This document shows positions 17,383-26,521 of a DNA stretch of 64,000 bases, piece after piece (positions within the stretch are counted from its first letter, which is position 1; each line of letters starts with the position of its first letter). A model generated the notes under the pieces. It saw only the letters and a program-made list of their open reading frames with translations, was not told the origin of the DNA and did not search any database. The stretch is from positions 4,592,556-4,656,555 of the forward strand of contig NZ_CM001558.1 in NCBI RefSeq assembly GCF_000281895.1. The letters run 5' to 3'. This stretch comes from Pseudomonas fluorescens Q2-87 (GTDB taxonomy: Bacteria; Pseudomonadota; Gammaproteobacteria; Pseudomonadales; Pseudomonadaceae). Made by a program: the position numbers and the translations under genes.

Positions 17383-17729
17383 ATGACCACTACCCTCCGT
17401 TTGGTGCCTGTGCAGGCATAGTGTGGGAATCAAGCCGTAGCTACGTAGGGAGTCGACAAAGCCAATCGCTCAAAAAACGCCTCCAAACATGTGTTACCTC
17501 AAAGCCATTTCCACAACGGCAAGTCGTAGAACTACCCACGTATGCAATTCGCCTACTCGGTGAAGCTCTGAGCGAGCTTGCGTTGGGCAACACCGTTAAA
17601 GTTGTTCCGATTCATGCAGAGCTGCCCCCCCTGGAAGGGGCTGATCTGCTCAAGTTTGCTGACTTGATGGAATACAAAAACCGACGTGAACAGGACAGTC
17701 ACGCGATTCAGGATGAGCTAGCCACTTAG
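17383..17729 (+). pseudogene. Degenerate antitoxin (excisionase-like HTH family)
   Basis: An ATG opens a 12-codon frame ending in TAG. After this break the translated remnants, such as VVELPTYAIRLLGEALSELAL and KFADLMEYKNRRE, match the widespread antitoxin that pairs with a PIN-domain toxin in pseudomonads. The central helix-turn-helix part normally lying between the 'AELTTQEAADLL' and 'FADLMEYKNRRE' blocks appears deleted. Together with the early stop, this makes a functional product unlikely. Confidence 0.6.
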
Positions 17730-17744
17730 GCGCAGGTGCTGGGG

Positions 17745-18057
17745 ATGGTGTACGAATCAGGCGTTCACCTTACACGGCAGTTTATGACGCGAATGTTCTC
17801 TACCCTGCACCCTTGCGTGATTTTTTGATGCGTCTTGCAGTGACCGGTGCGTATCGCGCGCGCTGGTCAGCGCAGATCCACGATGAATGGAAGCGCAATC
17901 TATTGGTGAAGCGACCAGATCTCACGGTCGATCAAGTAAACCGCTCTTCAGCGCTCATGGATCGGGCCATCCCGGATGCCCTCACTGATTACGAATCGAT
18001 TTGTCGCGCAGCTGGATCTTCCGGACGCTGATGATCGGCACGTTCTCGCCGCTGCTC
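17745..18057 (+). pseudogene. Degenerate PIN-domain toxin
   Basis: Joining frames recovers YTAVYDANVLYPAPLRDFLM, then a PIN-like middle, then VAQLDLPDADDRHVLAAA, the order of the type II toxin in the same pair. There is a one-base loss near 17776 right after the start (ATG at 17745), another frame change near 17990-18005, and the protein stops matching at about 18057, losing its C-terminus. It is therefore clearly inactivated. Confidence 0.7.
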
Positions 18058-18241
18058 AAACATGCTTAGCGACAAAAGCGACGACGACGAACACGGTCAG
18101 AGCGAACGCTGCACCGATGCTGAACGGCAACCACGTAACGCGGAATGTGGTCGGGGCCGGGCGCCTCATCTCTTCTGCTAAAGCCTCTACTTCTCGATGT
18201 AATTGCTCAATGCTTGCCTGATGACTTCGATGTGTGGACAT
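18056..18241 (-). CDS. Small coiled-coil membrane protein, unknown
   Basis: The 61-residue product has a charged helical first half (S-I-E-Q-L-H-R-E-V-E-A-L-A-E-E-M) followed by one transmembrane helix (about 38-59). A very strong GGAGGAG site lies 8 bases before the ATG, which argues for real translation. It sits in the accessory patch just past the broken PIN toxin and has the same architecture as the next small gene upstream. I do not recognise a family. Confidence 0.6.
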   Translation of the reverse strand: MSTHRSHQASIEQLHREVEALAEEMRRPAPTTFRVTWLPFSIGAAFALTVFVVVAFVAKHV

Positions 18242-18340
18242 CTCTTTTCTCCTCCGAGGTCGCGGGGCCCTGCTGAGTCATTGAAACGTTTCTAGCAATC
18301 CTGAGCCATGTGATATTGACGCATTGTTGCGATCCAGCAC

Positions 18341-18535
18341 TCAGATTTTAACCCAAACACTCGTAAAGGCGACAATGGCGGTCACTACCCCAGCCCCTAC
18401 TGCGTATGGGTACCAGAAAGCTTCATGCTTCAGCTTCGTTTCTTCGGCTGTAAGCTTGCGAGTCTCAGCCAACAACTTTCGAGTTTCGATCAATAGCTTA
18501 TCGAGCTCTAAATTATCGCGGTCGTTCTGAAGCAT
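18341..18535 (-). CDS. Small coiled-coil membrane protein, unknown
   Basis: This 64-residue product begins with a charged helix containing an internal repeat, E-T-R-K-L-L-A / E-T-R-K-L-T-A (about residues 17-30). It ends with one transmembrane helix (about 43-62). A GGAAGG site precedes the ATG at good spacing. The layout parallels the 61-residue gene about 100 bases downstream on the same strand, suggesting a pair. No known domain is recognised. Confidence 0.6.
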   Translation of the reverse strand: MLQNDRDNLELDKLLIETRKLLAETRKLTAEETKLKHEAFWYPYAVGAGVVTAIVAFTSVWVKI

Positions 18536-18553
18536 TGATCATCCTTCCAGGGT

Positions 18554-18751
18554 TTAAACCATCGCCCTAAGCGTCGCTTTCTGCGCAGCCGGCGAAATCT
18601 GTCGGACGTCGATCGCAATGCCAATCGAATAGTCCATCTGCGGAGCACTATTTCCTATCTGCCCAGTTGTAGATAGCGGGCGGCGCCCCATGAATTTGTA
18701 GGCAAACTCAGCGAGTTGCGTACAACAGAGGATCAACTGCTTTTCGGTCAA
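18554..18751 (-). CDS. Hypothetical protein (weak call)
   Basis: This open frame of 65 codons starts at TTG and has only a weak ribosome site. The sequence shows no motif or membrane segment. It lies upstream of, and in line with, the 64-residue membrane-protein gene, so it may be a remnant or leader of the same unit. Kept only for completeness of the accessory patch. Confidence 0.25.
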   Translation of the reverse strand: MTEKQLILCCTQLAEFAYKFMGRRPLSTTGQIGNSAPQMDYSIGIAIDVRQISPAAQKATLRAMV

Positions 18752-18859
18752 ATCATCTTGTTAACGCTTGTTTTTGGTAGAGCCAACCTCGGACATAGTA
18801 ATGAGAAAAATGAATGCCGTGGTGAGGGAGCTTGGCATCCTGCTCATCGTGCTGTTCGC

Positions 18860-18952
18860 AATATCCGGCCGCCCAACTGTCGCCACGGCATCACTGAAGA
18901 GCTTTTCCACGGCACCGGCTGTGGTCAGGTCAGCTTGCAAGGCCACGGCCTA
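18860..18952 (-). pseudogene. Fragment of a short-chain dehydrogenase
   Basis: The minus-strand frame gives ALQADLT, AVEKLFSDAV and GRPDI, the stretch that follows the first Rossmann motif in SDR enzymes. Neither the N-terminal TGxxxGIG nor the catalytic YxxxK is nearby, so only about 30 codons survive. It marks past rearrangement of this patch. Confidence 0.6.
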
Positions 18953-19101
18953 GGATAAGCACGCTCGGGCTGGATGGACTGTTCAGTATTGACGCCCAAT
19001 CACCCATCATTCGATCCCGCATTCATCGGTCATGTTTAGCCTGAAATTAGGGTTTTGAGCCAGTGAAAGTCACACTGCGTAAAACACGGAGCAACGCCTG
19101 A

Positions 19102-19680
19102 ATGCAACTTATCGATTCGCACCTTCCTAGGTATCACTTCAGCGAATTGCATTATTTAGACATACCCGCAGATCCTTCCCATGCCATGGCGGCAATCCTC
19201 GCCCATCGCCCTGAAAACGACCGGTTTTTTCGATATGCAATCAAGCTGCGTGAGCTACCGATGCGCCTGTTGGGTCAGCTTCGACATCGCAGAGCTGATC
19301 GATCCGCTTCTTTCGGCATGGATAACTTCACCCTACTCCAGCGCAATGGCGACACGGAGATCGCTTACGCGCTCGCAGGGAAGCTTTGGAAAGCCGACTA
19401 CGGCCAGGTCCTTGTCGCTGATGCCGAGGCGTTCCGGATATTCAACGAACCGGGGCAGGTGAAGCTGATCATCAGTTTCAGCTGCCGGTTGCTGCGGCCA
19501 GGCTTGACGAGAGTCACCACGCAAACGCGGGTACACTGCCTCGACGCCGATGCGCTGCGCCGTTTTAGGTCGTACTGGTACCTCATTCGCCCCGTCAGCG
19601 GCCATATCCGTCGGCGCATGCTTAAGGCCATCGCGAGACGTTGCGCTAGTCCAACAACGGAACCTATCCAGGGAAGCTAG
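19102..19680 (+). CDS. Conserved hypothetical protein, possibly SRPBCC/START-like
   Basis: This 192-residue soluble protein has no signal or membrane segment. The pattern (an N-terminal strand, 'FFRYAIKLRELPMRLLG', central 'GDTEIAYALAGKLWKADYG', and a C-terminal 'YWYLIRPVSGHIRRRMLKAI') recalls conserved hypothetical proteins with a helix-grip-like fold. I cannot name a function. A CGGAG sequence lies upstream of the ATG. It ends the accessory patch beside the lrp-like gene. Confidence 0.65.
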   Translation: MQLIDSHLPRYHFSELHYLDIPADPSHAMAAILAHRPENDRFFRYAIKLRELPMRLLGQLRHRRADRSASFGMDNFTLLQRNGDTEIAYALAGKLWKADYGQVLVADAEAFRIFNEPGQVKLIISFSCRLLRPGLTRVTTQTRVHCLDADALRRFRSYWYLIRPVSGHIRRRMLKAIARRCASPTTEPIQGS

Positions 19681-19742
19681 ACGATAGGCCCCTGCGGCAG
19701 GAGCCCACTCCCGCTTGAATGCGACCCGCTCAAGAGAAGCCT

Positions 19743-20219
19743 TCAAACCCCCGGCAAATGCCCCAACGGCAGCGCCCCCGGCGTCTTCACCGTATTGATC
19801 GCAAAGTTGCTGCGAATGTCGCTTATGCCCGGCAGTTTTAGCAGATGGCCGGTGACGAAGCGGTCATAGGCCCGCAAGTCCGGCACCACGACTTGCAACA
19901 GGAAATCCGACTCGCCTGACACCAGAAACGCCGAAATCACTTCCGGCAACGCCGTGACCGCCTGGCGAAATGCTTCGGCTCGTTCGTCGGTGTGTCGCTC
20001 AACCTTGACCCCGACAAAAATCGTCAACCCCAGGCCGACTTCGTCCCGATCAAGGATGGCTTGGTATCCGCGAATCACCCCGGCCTCTTCGAGCATCCGA
20101 ACCCGACGCAGGCATGGGGAGGCGGACAGGCCAATTTCTTCAGCCAGCTGCACGTTACTCAGGCGACCGTCCCTTTGCAGCGCGGTGAGGATTTTGCGAT
20201 CGAAGGCGTCTAATTTCAT
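19743..20219 (-). CDS. Lrp/AsnC family transcriptional regulator
   Basis: The 158-residue regulator has an N-terminal winged helix-turn-helix (residues about 5-60, with RLSNVQLAEEIGLSASPCLR) and a C-terminal RAM ligand-sensing domain. It is divergent from a LysE-type exporter gene 147 bases away, the classic arrangement in which an Lrp-type regulator senses an amino acid and controls its efflux pump. The shared gap should hold both promoters. Confidence 0.9.
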   Translation of the reverse strand: MKLDAFDRKILTALQRDGRLSNVQLAEEIGLSASPCLRRVRMLEEAGVIRGYQAILDRDEVGLGLTIFVGVKVERHTDERAEAFRQAVTALPEVISAFLVSGESDFLLQVVVPDLRAYDRFVTGHLLKLPGISDIRSNFAINTVKTPGALPLGHLPGV

Positions 20220-20365
20220 AGATTGGCAGTTTCCGATTCATTCCGTCGAGTTTGTGGCAGATTATGCCAAATCAGAAGGCTTTAGAAGCTGATTTCGCAA
20301 CCACCTGCCCTGCCCATCGGTTCTAGACTGGCACCTCCCCATTCATCGCAAAAAGCAGGTGCGGC

Positions 20366-20995
20366 ATGGCAGAGCTCTGGTTGTTCTTGATGGCGTTGAC
20401 GGTGGCGTTCCTGCTGCCAGGACCGGACATGATTGTGTTGCTGCAAACCGGCGCCCGTCGGGGCCGGGGCGCGGCGTTAGCAACCGCGGTAGGCCTGGGG
20501 ATTGCTCGGGGATGCCATGTTGCGCTGGCGGCGTTGGGGCTCTCGGCGTTGTTCAAGACTGCGCCGTGGACCTTTGACTTGGTACGCCTGGCCGGGGCAG
20601 CCTATTTGATGTGGATCGGTTTCCAATGCTTGCGCACTCCATTGTGGTCCAGCTTCGAAGAGAGGGAGGCCCAGACAGGAAAACACAGTGGATACCAGGC
20701 AATTCGTCGAGGCCTGCTGACCAATTTGCTCAATCCCAAAGCGCTGCTGTTCTGCTCGGTGCTGTTGCCGCAGTTCATCGCCCCCACAAGCGGGCCGGTA
20801 CTGGAACAGTTCGCGATCCTGGGCGTGGTGTTGGTCAGCGTGGGTTTCCTGTTCGATAGTGCCTATGCGCTGGTCGGCGTAGCGCTCGGCCGCTGGATCC
20901 AGCGTTCGCCTTCGGCCCAGCGCGTGCAGCAGTGGTTGTTCGGCAGTCTCTTGATTGGCTTCGCGGTACGGCTGACGTTTGTGCAGCAGTCATAG
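20366..20995 (+). CDS. LysE/RhtB family amino-acid exporter
   Basis: This 209-residue inner-membrane protein has about six hydrophobic helices. The family signature PGPDMIVLLQTGARRGRGAA is near residues 18-37. It most likely exports an amino acid or derivative; the substrate is unknown. It is transcribed away from the lrp-like gene, its probable regulator. The ATG at 20366 follows AAAAAGCAGG-type sequence. Confidence 0.9.
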   Translation: MAELWLFLMALTVAFLLPGPDMIVLLQTGARRGRGAALATAVGLGIARGCHVALAALGLSALFKTAPWTFDLVRLAGAAYLMWIGFQCLRTPLWSSFEEREAQTGKHSGYQAIRRGLLTNLLNPKALLFCSVLLPQFIAPTSGPVLEQFAILGVVLVSVGFLFDSAYALVGVALGRWIQRSPSAQRVQQWLFGSLLIGFAVRLTFVQQS

Positions 20996-21075
20996 GACCT
21001 GGGACAGGCTGATCGGACTCACAGAGGGGAGCTCGGCAAATCGTGCCGAAAACACTGAGGGCTGCTTCGCACCCC

Positions 21076-21103
21076 AGCGGGAGCAAGCTCCCTCGCCACA
21101 CAA
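21076..21103. repeat. Single REP half
   Basis: The sequence GCGGGAGCAAGCTCCCTCGCC, a 3' half of the GTGGCGAGGGAGC type, stands alone in the 295-base gap between the LysE-type gene and hicA. The rest of that gap shows no coding frame. Confidence 0.6.
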
Positions 21104-21250
21104 GCATTACGTTCGGCTTCACATCCCGAAATAAACCCGCCCCGCGTCGCTACCGCCCTTGTGCGAAGCCACTTCTAGACTTCGTTGCAGTGACTGCGCG
21201 AACCTTCCGAGATCGTCTTTGGTGGTTATAGTGTTGATCATTAATTTCCA

Positions 21251-21267
21251 GTAGGTATAGTACCCAC
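21251..21267. promoter_or_regulatory. Candidate HicB operator
   Basis: GTAGGTA-TAG-TACCCAC is an inverted repeat (six of seven pairs match) containing a TATAGT -10-like hexamer. It lies 24 bases before the hicA start. HicB antitoxins repress their own promoter by binding such sites (family knowledge); the match here is by inspection only. Confidence 0.5.
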
Positions 21268-21290
21268 CAAGAACACCACACGGAGGTGTT

Positions 21291-21542
21291 GTGAATAGCC
21301 GATTTTTGATAAGCCAGATCATTGCAGACGGTTGGTATCTGGTGCGGGTTCGGGGCAGCCACCATCACTTCAAGCACCCAACCAAACCGGGACTGGTCAC
21401 GGTCCCTCATCCAAAGAAGGACCTGCTCAAGAAAACGGCCATCAGTATTTTGCAACAGGCGCTGCTTCAGCCGGCCCGTTGCGCGACGTTCCCGGAGGAC
21501 GATGAAGATGCTTTACCCGATTGCGATTTCCATGGGCGATGA
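21291..21542 (+). CDS. hicA: HicA family mRNA interferase toxin
   Basis: The first 60 residues are a typical HicA double-stranded-RNA-binding fold: DGWYLVRVRGSHHHFKHP with the catalytic His in GSHH, then KPGLVTVPHPKKDL. A CGGAGG site precedes the GTG start. The frame runs to 83 residues, about 23 longer than most HicA proteins, and overlaps hicB by 41 bases. The extension (Pro/Asp/Glu-rich) is not typical and may reflect loss of the usual stop codon. It is the toxin partner of HicB. Confidence 0.9.
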   Translation: MNSRFLISQIIADGWYLVRVRGSHHHFKHPTKPGLVTVPHPKKDLLKKTAISILQQALLQPARCATFPEDDEDALPDCDFHGR

Positions 21543-21918
21543 CACGCACGCCTGGGGGGTTGAGGTGCCGGATATACCCGGTTGTTTTTCCGCAGGCGAC
21601 GACCTGGACGAGGCCATGGCGATGGCGCGTGAGGCGATCGAGGGTCATTTCGAGATCCTGGCTGAAGACGGCTCGCCGATCCCCCCGGCCAACACCGTCA
21701 CCCTGCACGCAGCCAATCCGCAATATGCTGGCTGCACCTGGGCACTGGTGGACATTGACGTGACCAAGTACCTGGGCAAGGCGCAAAAACTCAACATCAC
21801 GTTGCCTGGCTACCTGCTCAACCGCATTGACGAATATGTATTGCACCATCCTGAAGAGAAGAGCCGCTCCGGCTTCCTCGCTTCAGCAGCGCTGAAGGTG
21901 TTGCAGCAAGGGCGGTGA
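21502..21918 (+). CDS. hicB: HicB family antitoxin
   Basis: The 138-residue antitoxin has an N-terminal RNase-H-like HicB domain (VEVPDIPGCFSAGDDLDEAM, residues about 19-40). The C-terminal part is ribbon-helix-helix-like, with NITLPGYLLNRIDEYV and the SRSGFLASAALK segment, so it should bind DNA. A CCCGGAGGACG site lies before the ATG. Overlap with hicA implies translational coupling. A REP pair follows its stop. Confidence 0.92.
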   Translation: MKMLYPIAISMGDDTHAWGVEVPDIPGCFSAGDDLDEAMAMAREAIEGHFEILAEDGSPIPPANTVTLHAANPQYAGCTWALVDIDVTKYLGKAQKLNITLPGYLLNRIDEYVLHHPEEKSRSGFLASAALKVLQQGR

Positions 21919-21934
21919 GGAAGCGGTCATGACT

Positions 21935-22020
21935 TGGGGGCGAGCTTGCTCGCGATAGCGGTGTGTCAGGCACCTTGATATTGCTGACCCGACGCCATCG
22001 CGAGCAAGCTCGCCTCCACA
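21935..22020. repeat. REP pair (BIME)
   Basis: Inverted halves GGGGCGAGCTTGCTCGCGAT and ATCGCGAGCAAGCTCGCCTC enclose about 35 bases. It lies after hicB and before the convergent small lipoprotein gene. Confidence 0.85.
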
Positions 22021-22052
22021 GTGCTTTACATAGCCACCCCAGGGCTACGCAG

Positions 22053-22199
22053 CTATTTATTCTCTGATTTGGACTCCTGCATCTGCACCGAAGACTTGGT
22101 GCCGTCGGTGTTGTCCTTGGTCTCGTTATCCGAGTTGTCGAAGCAGCCGTGCAGGGCAAACAGGCAGCAGGCGAGGCAAAACGTGCGGGTGAGATTCAT
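22053..22199 (-). CDS. Small lipoprotein (48 aa)
   Basis: A short frame starts ATG with GGAG seven bases upstream. It encodes a hydrophobic signal (L-A-C-C-L-F-A-L-H-G-C) with a lipobox Cys at residue 19, then a polar tail rich in Asn, Asp, Lys and Thr. It is predicted to be a tiny envelope lipoprotein. No family is recognised. It is convergent with hicB across the REP pair. Confidence 0.6.
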   Translation of the reverse strand: MNLTRTFCLACCLFALHGCFDNSDNETKDNTDGTKSSVQMQESKSENK

Positions 22200-22373
22200 G
22201 ATGTACTCCGATGCTGAGGGCTTTCAGGAGTGACCTGCGAGAGTGCCAATGGTTGCGACTGTCATCGTGCCGGACGATGAACGTCGACGGATGCCTGCGA
22301 GGAAATGTAATTAGAATTTTCACCGCTTCGTTGCTGTCACACCAGGCAGGTGTATTCAAAAAGGATCGCAGCA

Positions 22374-22778
22374 ATGACCTTCGCAAAAATCGCTCAAAAA
22401 CTGGCCCTCTGGGCCGGCAGTCCAAAGACATTTCTCGGGGCCATCGTGTTGTTGGTGCTGTGGGCCGCCAGCGGGCCTTTTTTCCAATTCAATGACACCT
22501 GGCAACTGATCATCAACACGTCGACGACCATCATTACCTTCCTGATGGTGTTCCTGATCCAGAACACCCAGAACCGCGACACAGATATCTTGCACCTGAA
22601 GGTCGACGAATTATTGCGCGCGACCAAAGAGGCGCAAAACGCAATGCTCGGACTCGAGTCGCTGGACCTCAAGCAATTGGAGGCACTGAGAAAGCATTAC
22701 CAGGCCATGGGCGAAGGCCAGGCCAAGGGCCTCGACGGTCTGGAAGAACCGAACAAGGTCGACTTGAACCAGTGCTGA
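22374..22778 (+). CDS. Low-affinity iron permease family protein
   Basis: The 134-residue protein has two membrane helices (about 18-38 and 46-64), the second with TSTTIITFLMVFLIQNTQNR, the hallmark of the COG5478 family. A cytoplasmic helix follows. The family name derives from distant similarity to yeast Fet4; transport activity is not proven for the bacterial short form. I placed the ATG at 22374 after AAAGGATCGCAGCA. No Fur-like box was seen upstream. Confidence 0.82.
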   Translation: MTFAKIAQKLALWAGSPKTFLGAIVLLVLWAASGPFFQFNDTWQLIINTSTTIITFLMVFLIQNTQNRDTDILHLKVDELLRATKEAQNAMLGLESLDLKQLEALRKHYQAMGEGQAKGLDGLEEPNKVDLNQC

Positions 22779-22826
22779 CGAAGAATGCGCGAGGGACATG
22801 AGGTCACTCGCGCAGCCCCGCTAACG

Positions 22827-23735
22827 TCAGGGCAACGGATTGCCACCCGTCACGCCAAAGACTTCCCCTGTGATGTAACTCGATTCCTGTGACGCCAACA
22901 GCACATAAAGCGGTGCGCATTCGGCCGGCTGGCCTGGTCGCTTCATGGGTACCTGGGAGCCGAAGGTAGGAATTTTCTCTTGCGGTTGTCCGCCACTGGG
23001 TTGCAAGACGGTCCAGATCGGACCCGGTGCCACTGCGTTGACGCGGATGCCCTTGCTGATCACCTGCGAGGCCAGCGACTTGGTGAACGCCACGATTGCC
23101 GCTTTGGTGGTTGAATAATCCAACAACGTCGCGGACGGATCATAGGACTGGATCGAGGCCGTATTGATAATCGTCGCCCCCGCCGGCATCAGTGGCAGCG
23201 CCTTTTTGCAGAGCCAGAACATCGCATAGATATTGGTTTTCAAGGTGTCGTCGAACTGCGCGGTGGTGATATCGGCGATGTCTTTTTGCGCTTCCTGTTT
23301 ACCGGCAACGTTGACCAGGATATCCAGGCCACCGAGTTGCTCGTGGGCCTTTTCCACCAGTTGCACACAGAAAGCCTCGTCCTTGAGATCACCCGCAATG
23401 GCAATCGCCTTTCGGCCTTCGGCTTCGATCAGTTCGACGACCTCTCGCGCATCGCGCTCTTCGCTGGGCAGATAGTTGATCGCCACATCGGCGCCTTCGC
23501 GGGCGTAGGCAATGGCAGCCGCGCGGCCTATTCCTGAATCCGCTCCGGTGATCAAAGCCTTGCGCCCCTCCAGGCGGCCAAAGCCTTGATAGGTTTTTTC
23601 GCCATGATCAGGCCTGGGCACCATGTCCTGGTCGATACCCGGCGGCGATTGCGGCTGGTCAGGAAATGGCGGATGGGGATATTGCGTCAGCGGGTTCTGC
23701 ATCGCGTATTGGTTGGGTTCTCGGCGTGTAGACAT
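22827..23735 (-). CDS. SDR family oxidoreductase, general-stress type (YhxC/YdaD-like)
   Basis: This 302-residue cytosolic NAD(P)-dependent dehydrogenase has an N-terminal extension rich in Pro and Gln (residues 1-55). It carries [10 protein letters not shown] (cofactor binding, near 64-73), a catalytic Ser in NTASIQ and Y-S-T-T-K (YxxxK). The long N-terminus is typical of the stress-induced subgroup. An AAAAGGAG site precedes the ATG. The next gene on the same strand encodes a DUF4142 protein, also a stress-type product. Confidence 0.9.
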   Translation of the reverse strand: MSTRREPNQYAMQNPLTQYPHPPFPDQPQSPPGIDQDMVPRPDHGEKTYQGFGRLEGRKALITGADSGIGRAAAIAYAREGADVAINYLPSEERDAREVVELIEAEGRKAIAIAGDLKDEAFCVQLVEKAHEQLGGLDILVNVAGKQEAQKDIADITTAQFDDTLKTNIYAMFWLCKKALPLMPAGATIINTASIQSYDPSATLLDYSTTKAAIVAFTKSLASQVISKGIRVNAVAPGPIWTVLQPSGGQPQEKIPTFGSQVPMKRPGQPAECAPLYVLLASQESSYITGEVFGVTGGNPLP

Positions 23736-23810
23736 CGAGGTTCTCCTTTTCGGCGGGCAAAAATCAGCCGGGGCGCGACCGCCCGGGCTGGAATATGAAT
23801 GTGCGACGGA

Positions 23811-24314
23811 TCAACGGCTGGCCTGTAGCGCCCTCGCCATCTCGAGATGGGTCTGCAATTTAGGCAAGGTCTCGTCGGCGAAGGCCTTTATCTCCGGCAC
23901 CTCAGTGGTCTGGGCCTCCTGTTGAATTTGCGCAATCGCTTCCTCGGTGGCCTTGACCTGGCTGGCGGCATAAGCGGCCTCGAACGAATCGCCTTCCTGT
24001 ACCTGGGGTATCAGGGCTTTGGCCTTGTCTGCCACTTCTTCGCGTGGTGCGACGGGCAGGTCGAGCTTCTTGGCGATTTTTGCCAAGTGCTGGTTGGCGG
24101 TGGTGCGGTCGTTGATCACCATGATCGTGTAATCCTTCACCTCCCTGGATTCGGCTTTTCCATGGGCCATGCGACTGGCCTCGATGTCCGCCATGCCTTT
24201 GGCGGAGGCATCGTTGATGAATTCGGCAGGCGATTGGGCCCAGGCACTGTGGGCACCCAGGCCCATCAACACGACAAGACTGGCGGTGCGAAAAAAGATG
24301 GCCAAGCGGCTCAT
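23811..24314 (-). CDS. DUF4142 periplasmic protein
   Basis: The 167-residue protein has an Ala-rich signal peptide (cleavage after A-H-S-A-W-A, about residue 26). The helical, ferritin-like DUF4142 domain follows, with the core segment ending in LPKLQTHLEMA. It is exported to the periplasm or envelope. A GGAGGGC sequence precedes the start. Its place in a cluster with an SDR enzyme and a small basic protein suggests osmotic or desiccation stress, by association only. Confidence 0.85.
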   Translation of the reverse strand: MSRLAIFFRTASLVVLMGLGAHSAWAQSPAEFINDASAKGMADIEASRMAHGKAESREVKDYTIMVINDRTTANQHLAKIAKKLDLPVAPREEVADKAKALIPQVQEGDSFEAAYAASQVKATEEAIAQIQQEAQTTEVPEIKAFADETLPKLQTHLEMARALQASR

Positions 24315-24383
24315 GATCGCGCCCTCCTCTGATAAAAGTTCTGGCGAGTTCTACGCCACAGAATCAGAACCACCGTTGACGAT

Positions 24384-24545
24384 TCAGCGACACGTCTGGC
24401 CTGGCTTGCGGCCAATTTCGGCTTTCGGCGGGTGCCTATCAGCGGTCGTGATGGTGGTTCTCCCACTTTTGCGACCCGCTTCAGACACCTTCGTTCGATC
24501 ATGGGCGTTATTAGCAGGATGATATTTTCCCGGACCAGGCATCAT
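24384..24545 (-). CDS. Small basic protein (53 aa), unknown
   Basis: A short frame with two adjacent ATG codons follows GGAGGATTGA, a strong ribosome site. The product is very rich in Lys, Arg, Gly and Pro (for example GRKSGRTTI and EIGRKPGQ). It has no membrane segment and is likely disordered. It is in line with the DUF4142 and SDR genes, so it may be part of the same stress cluster. The rest of the 345-base gap shows nothing else. Confidence 0.5.
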   Translation of the reverse strand: MMPGPGKYHPANNAHDRTKVSEAGRKSGRTTITTADRHPPKAEIGRKPGQTCR

Positions 24546-24659
24546 TCAATCCTCCAGATTCACGGATGTTGGCGAGCAAGGCCCGCCTGATATTCGAAAG
24601 GCTGGAGAACTGAAAGGTTTGAAAATCCGTTCGCTGCCACGACGAACGGTGACGTGTCG

Positions 24660-26009
<1,350 letters not shown>

Positions 26010-26100
26010 GAAGCTGAAGGCCATCCGGATAATGCAGCGGTGGGCGAAGCCTAGCGATGAGGATAGCCTATTGCAATCAAGGGGCGCTGAGCGAAAGTGC

Positions 26101-26247
26101 TCATTGATCGGTAAAAAACACCATGGCGGCGTAAGGAGCCTGCCGACAGGCCTTGAGCCGCGACGCCAGGTCGCCAACATGTACTTCGAGTTTATGTCCG
26201 TCTGGGTCGAGAAAGTAGAACGAGTCGCCTTCGCTGCGATTATGTTG
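26101..26247 (-). pseudogene. 3' remnant of fosA (fosfomycin glutathione transferase)
   Basis: The minus-strand frame encodes [20 protein letters not shown] and then [12 protein letters not shown] and YAAMVFF, the C-terminal third of FosA, including the metal-ligand Glu in H-K-L-E. Upstream of about 26247 the match stops abruptly, so the gene has lost about two thirds of its length. The break coincides with the start of the DNA leading to the oxoamine synthase cassette. Confidence 0.7.
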
Positions 26248-26399
26248 AGCCACAGCGCATCGACAACATCTATGCAGATATGGATGAACTAAACCGCAGC
26301 AAAACCTGGGGCAAACGGCCGTATTTCCGTGCTCCGACAGCGCGCCCGGATTCGCCGCCCAAACCCTTAGGCAAAGTCCTACATGGAAGTCTCCAGTAA
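26244..26399 (+). pseudogene. Unidentified C-terminal reading-frame fragment
   Basis: From the fosA breakpoint an open frame without a good start encodes about 51 residues, including [11 protein letters not shown] and [11 protein letters not shown], then stops. Its amino-acid make-up looks protein-like (few repeats, mixed charge). I do not recognise the family; it may be the tail of a gene brought in with the adjacent cassette. Confidence 0.3.
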
Positions 26400-26521
26400 C
26401 ACTCAAACATGCCAGAAACGGCCGATTCAAAGCCCTGCACGACGATCTGTAAAGTCCGGAAACATACAAACAACGAAACACCCCACGGACAGCAACGTTA
26501 ACCAAGGAATGTAATCGCACC

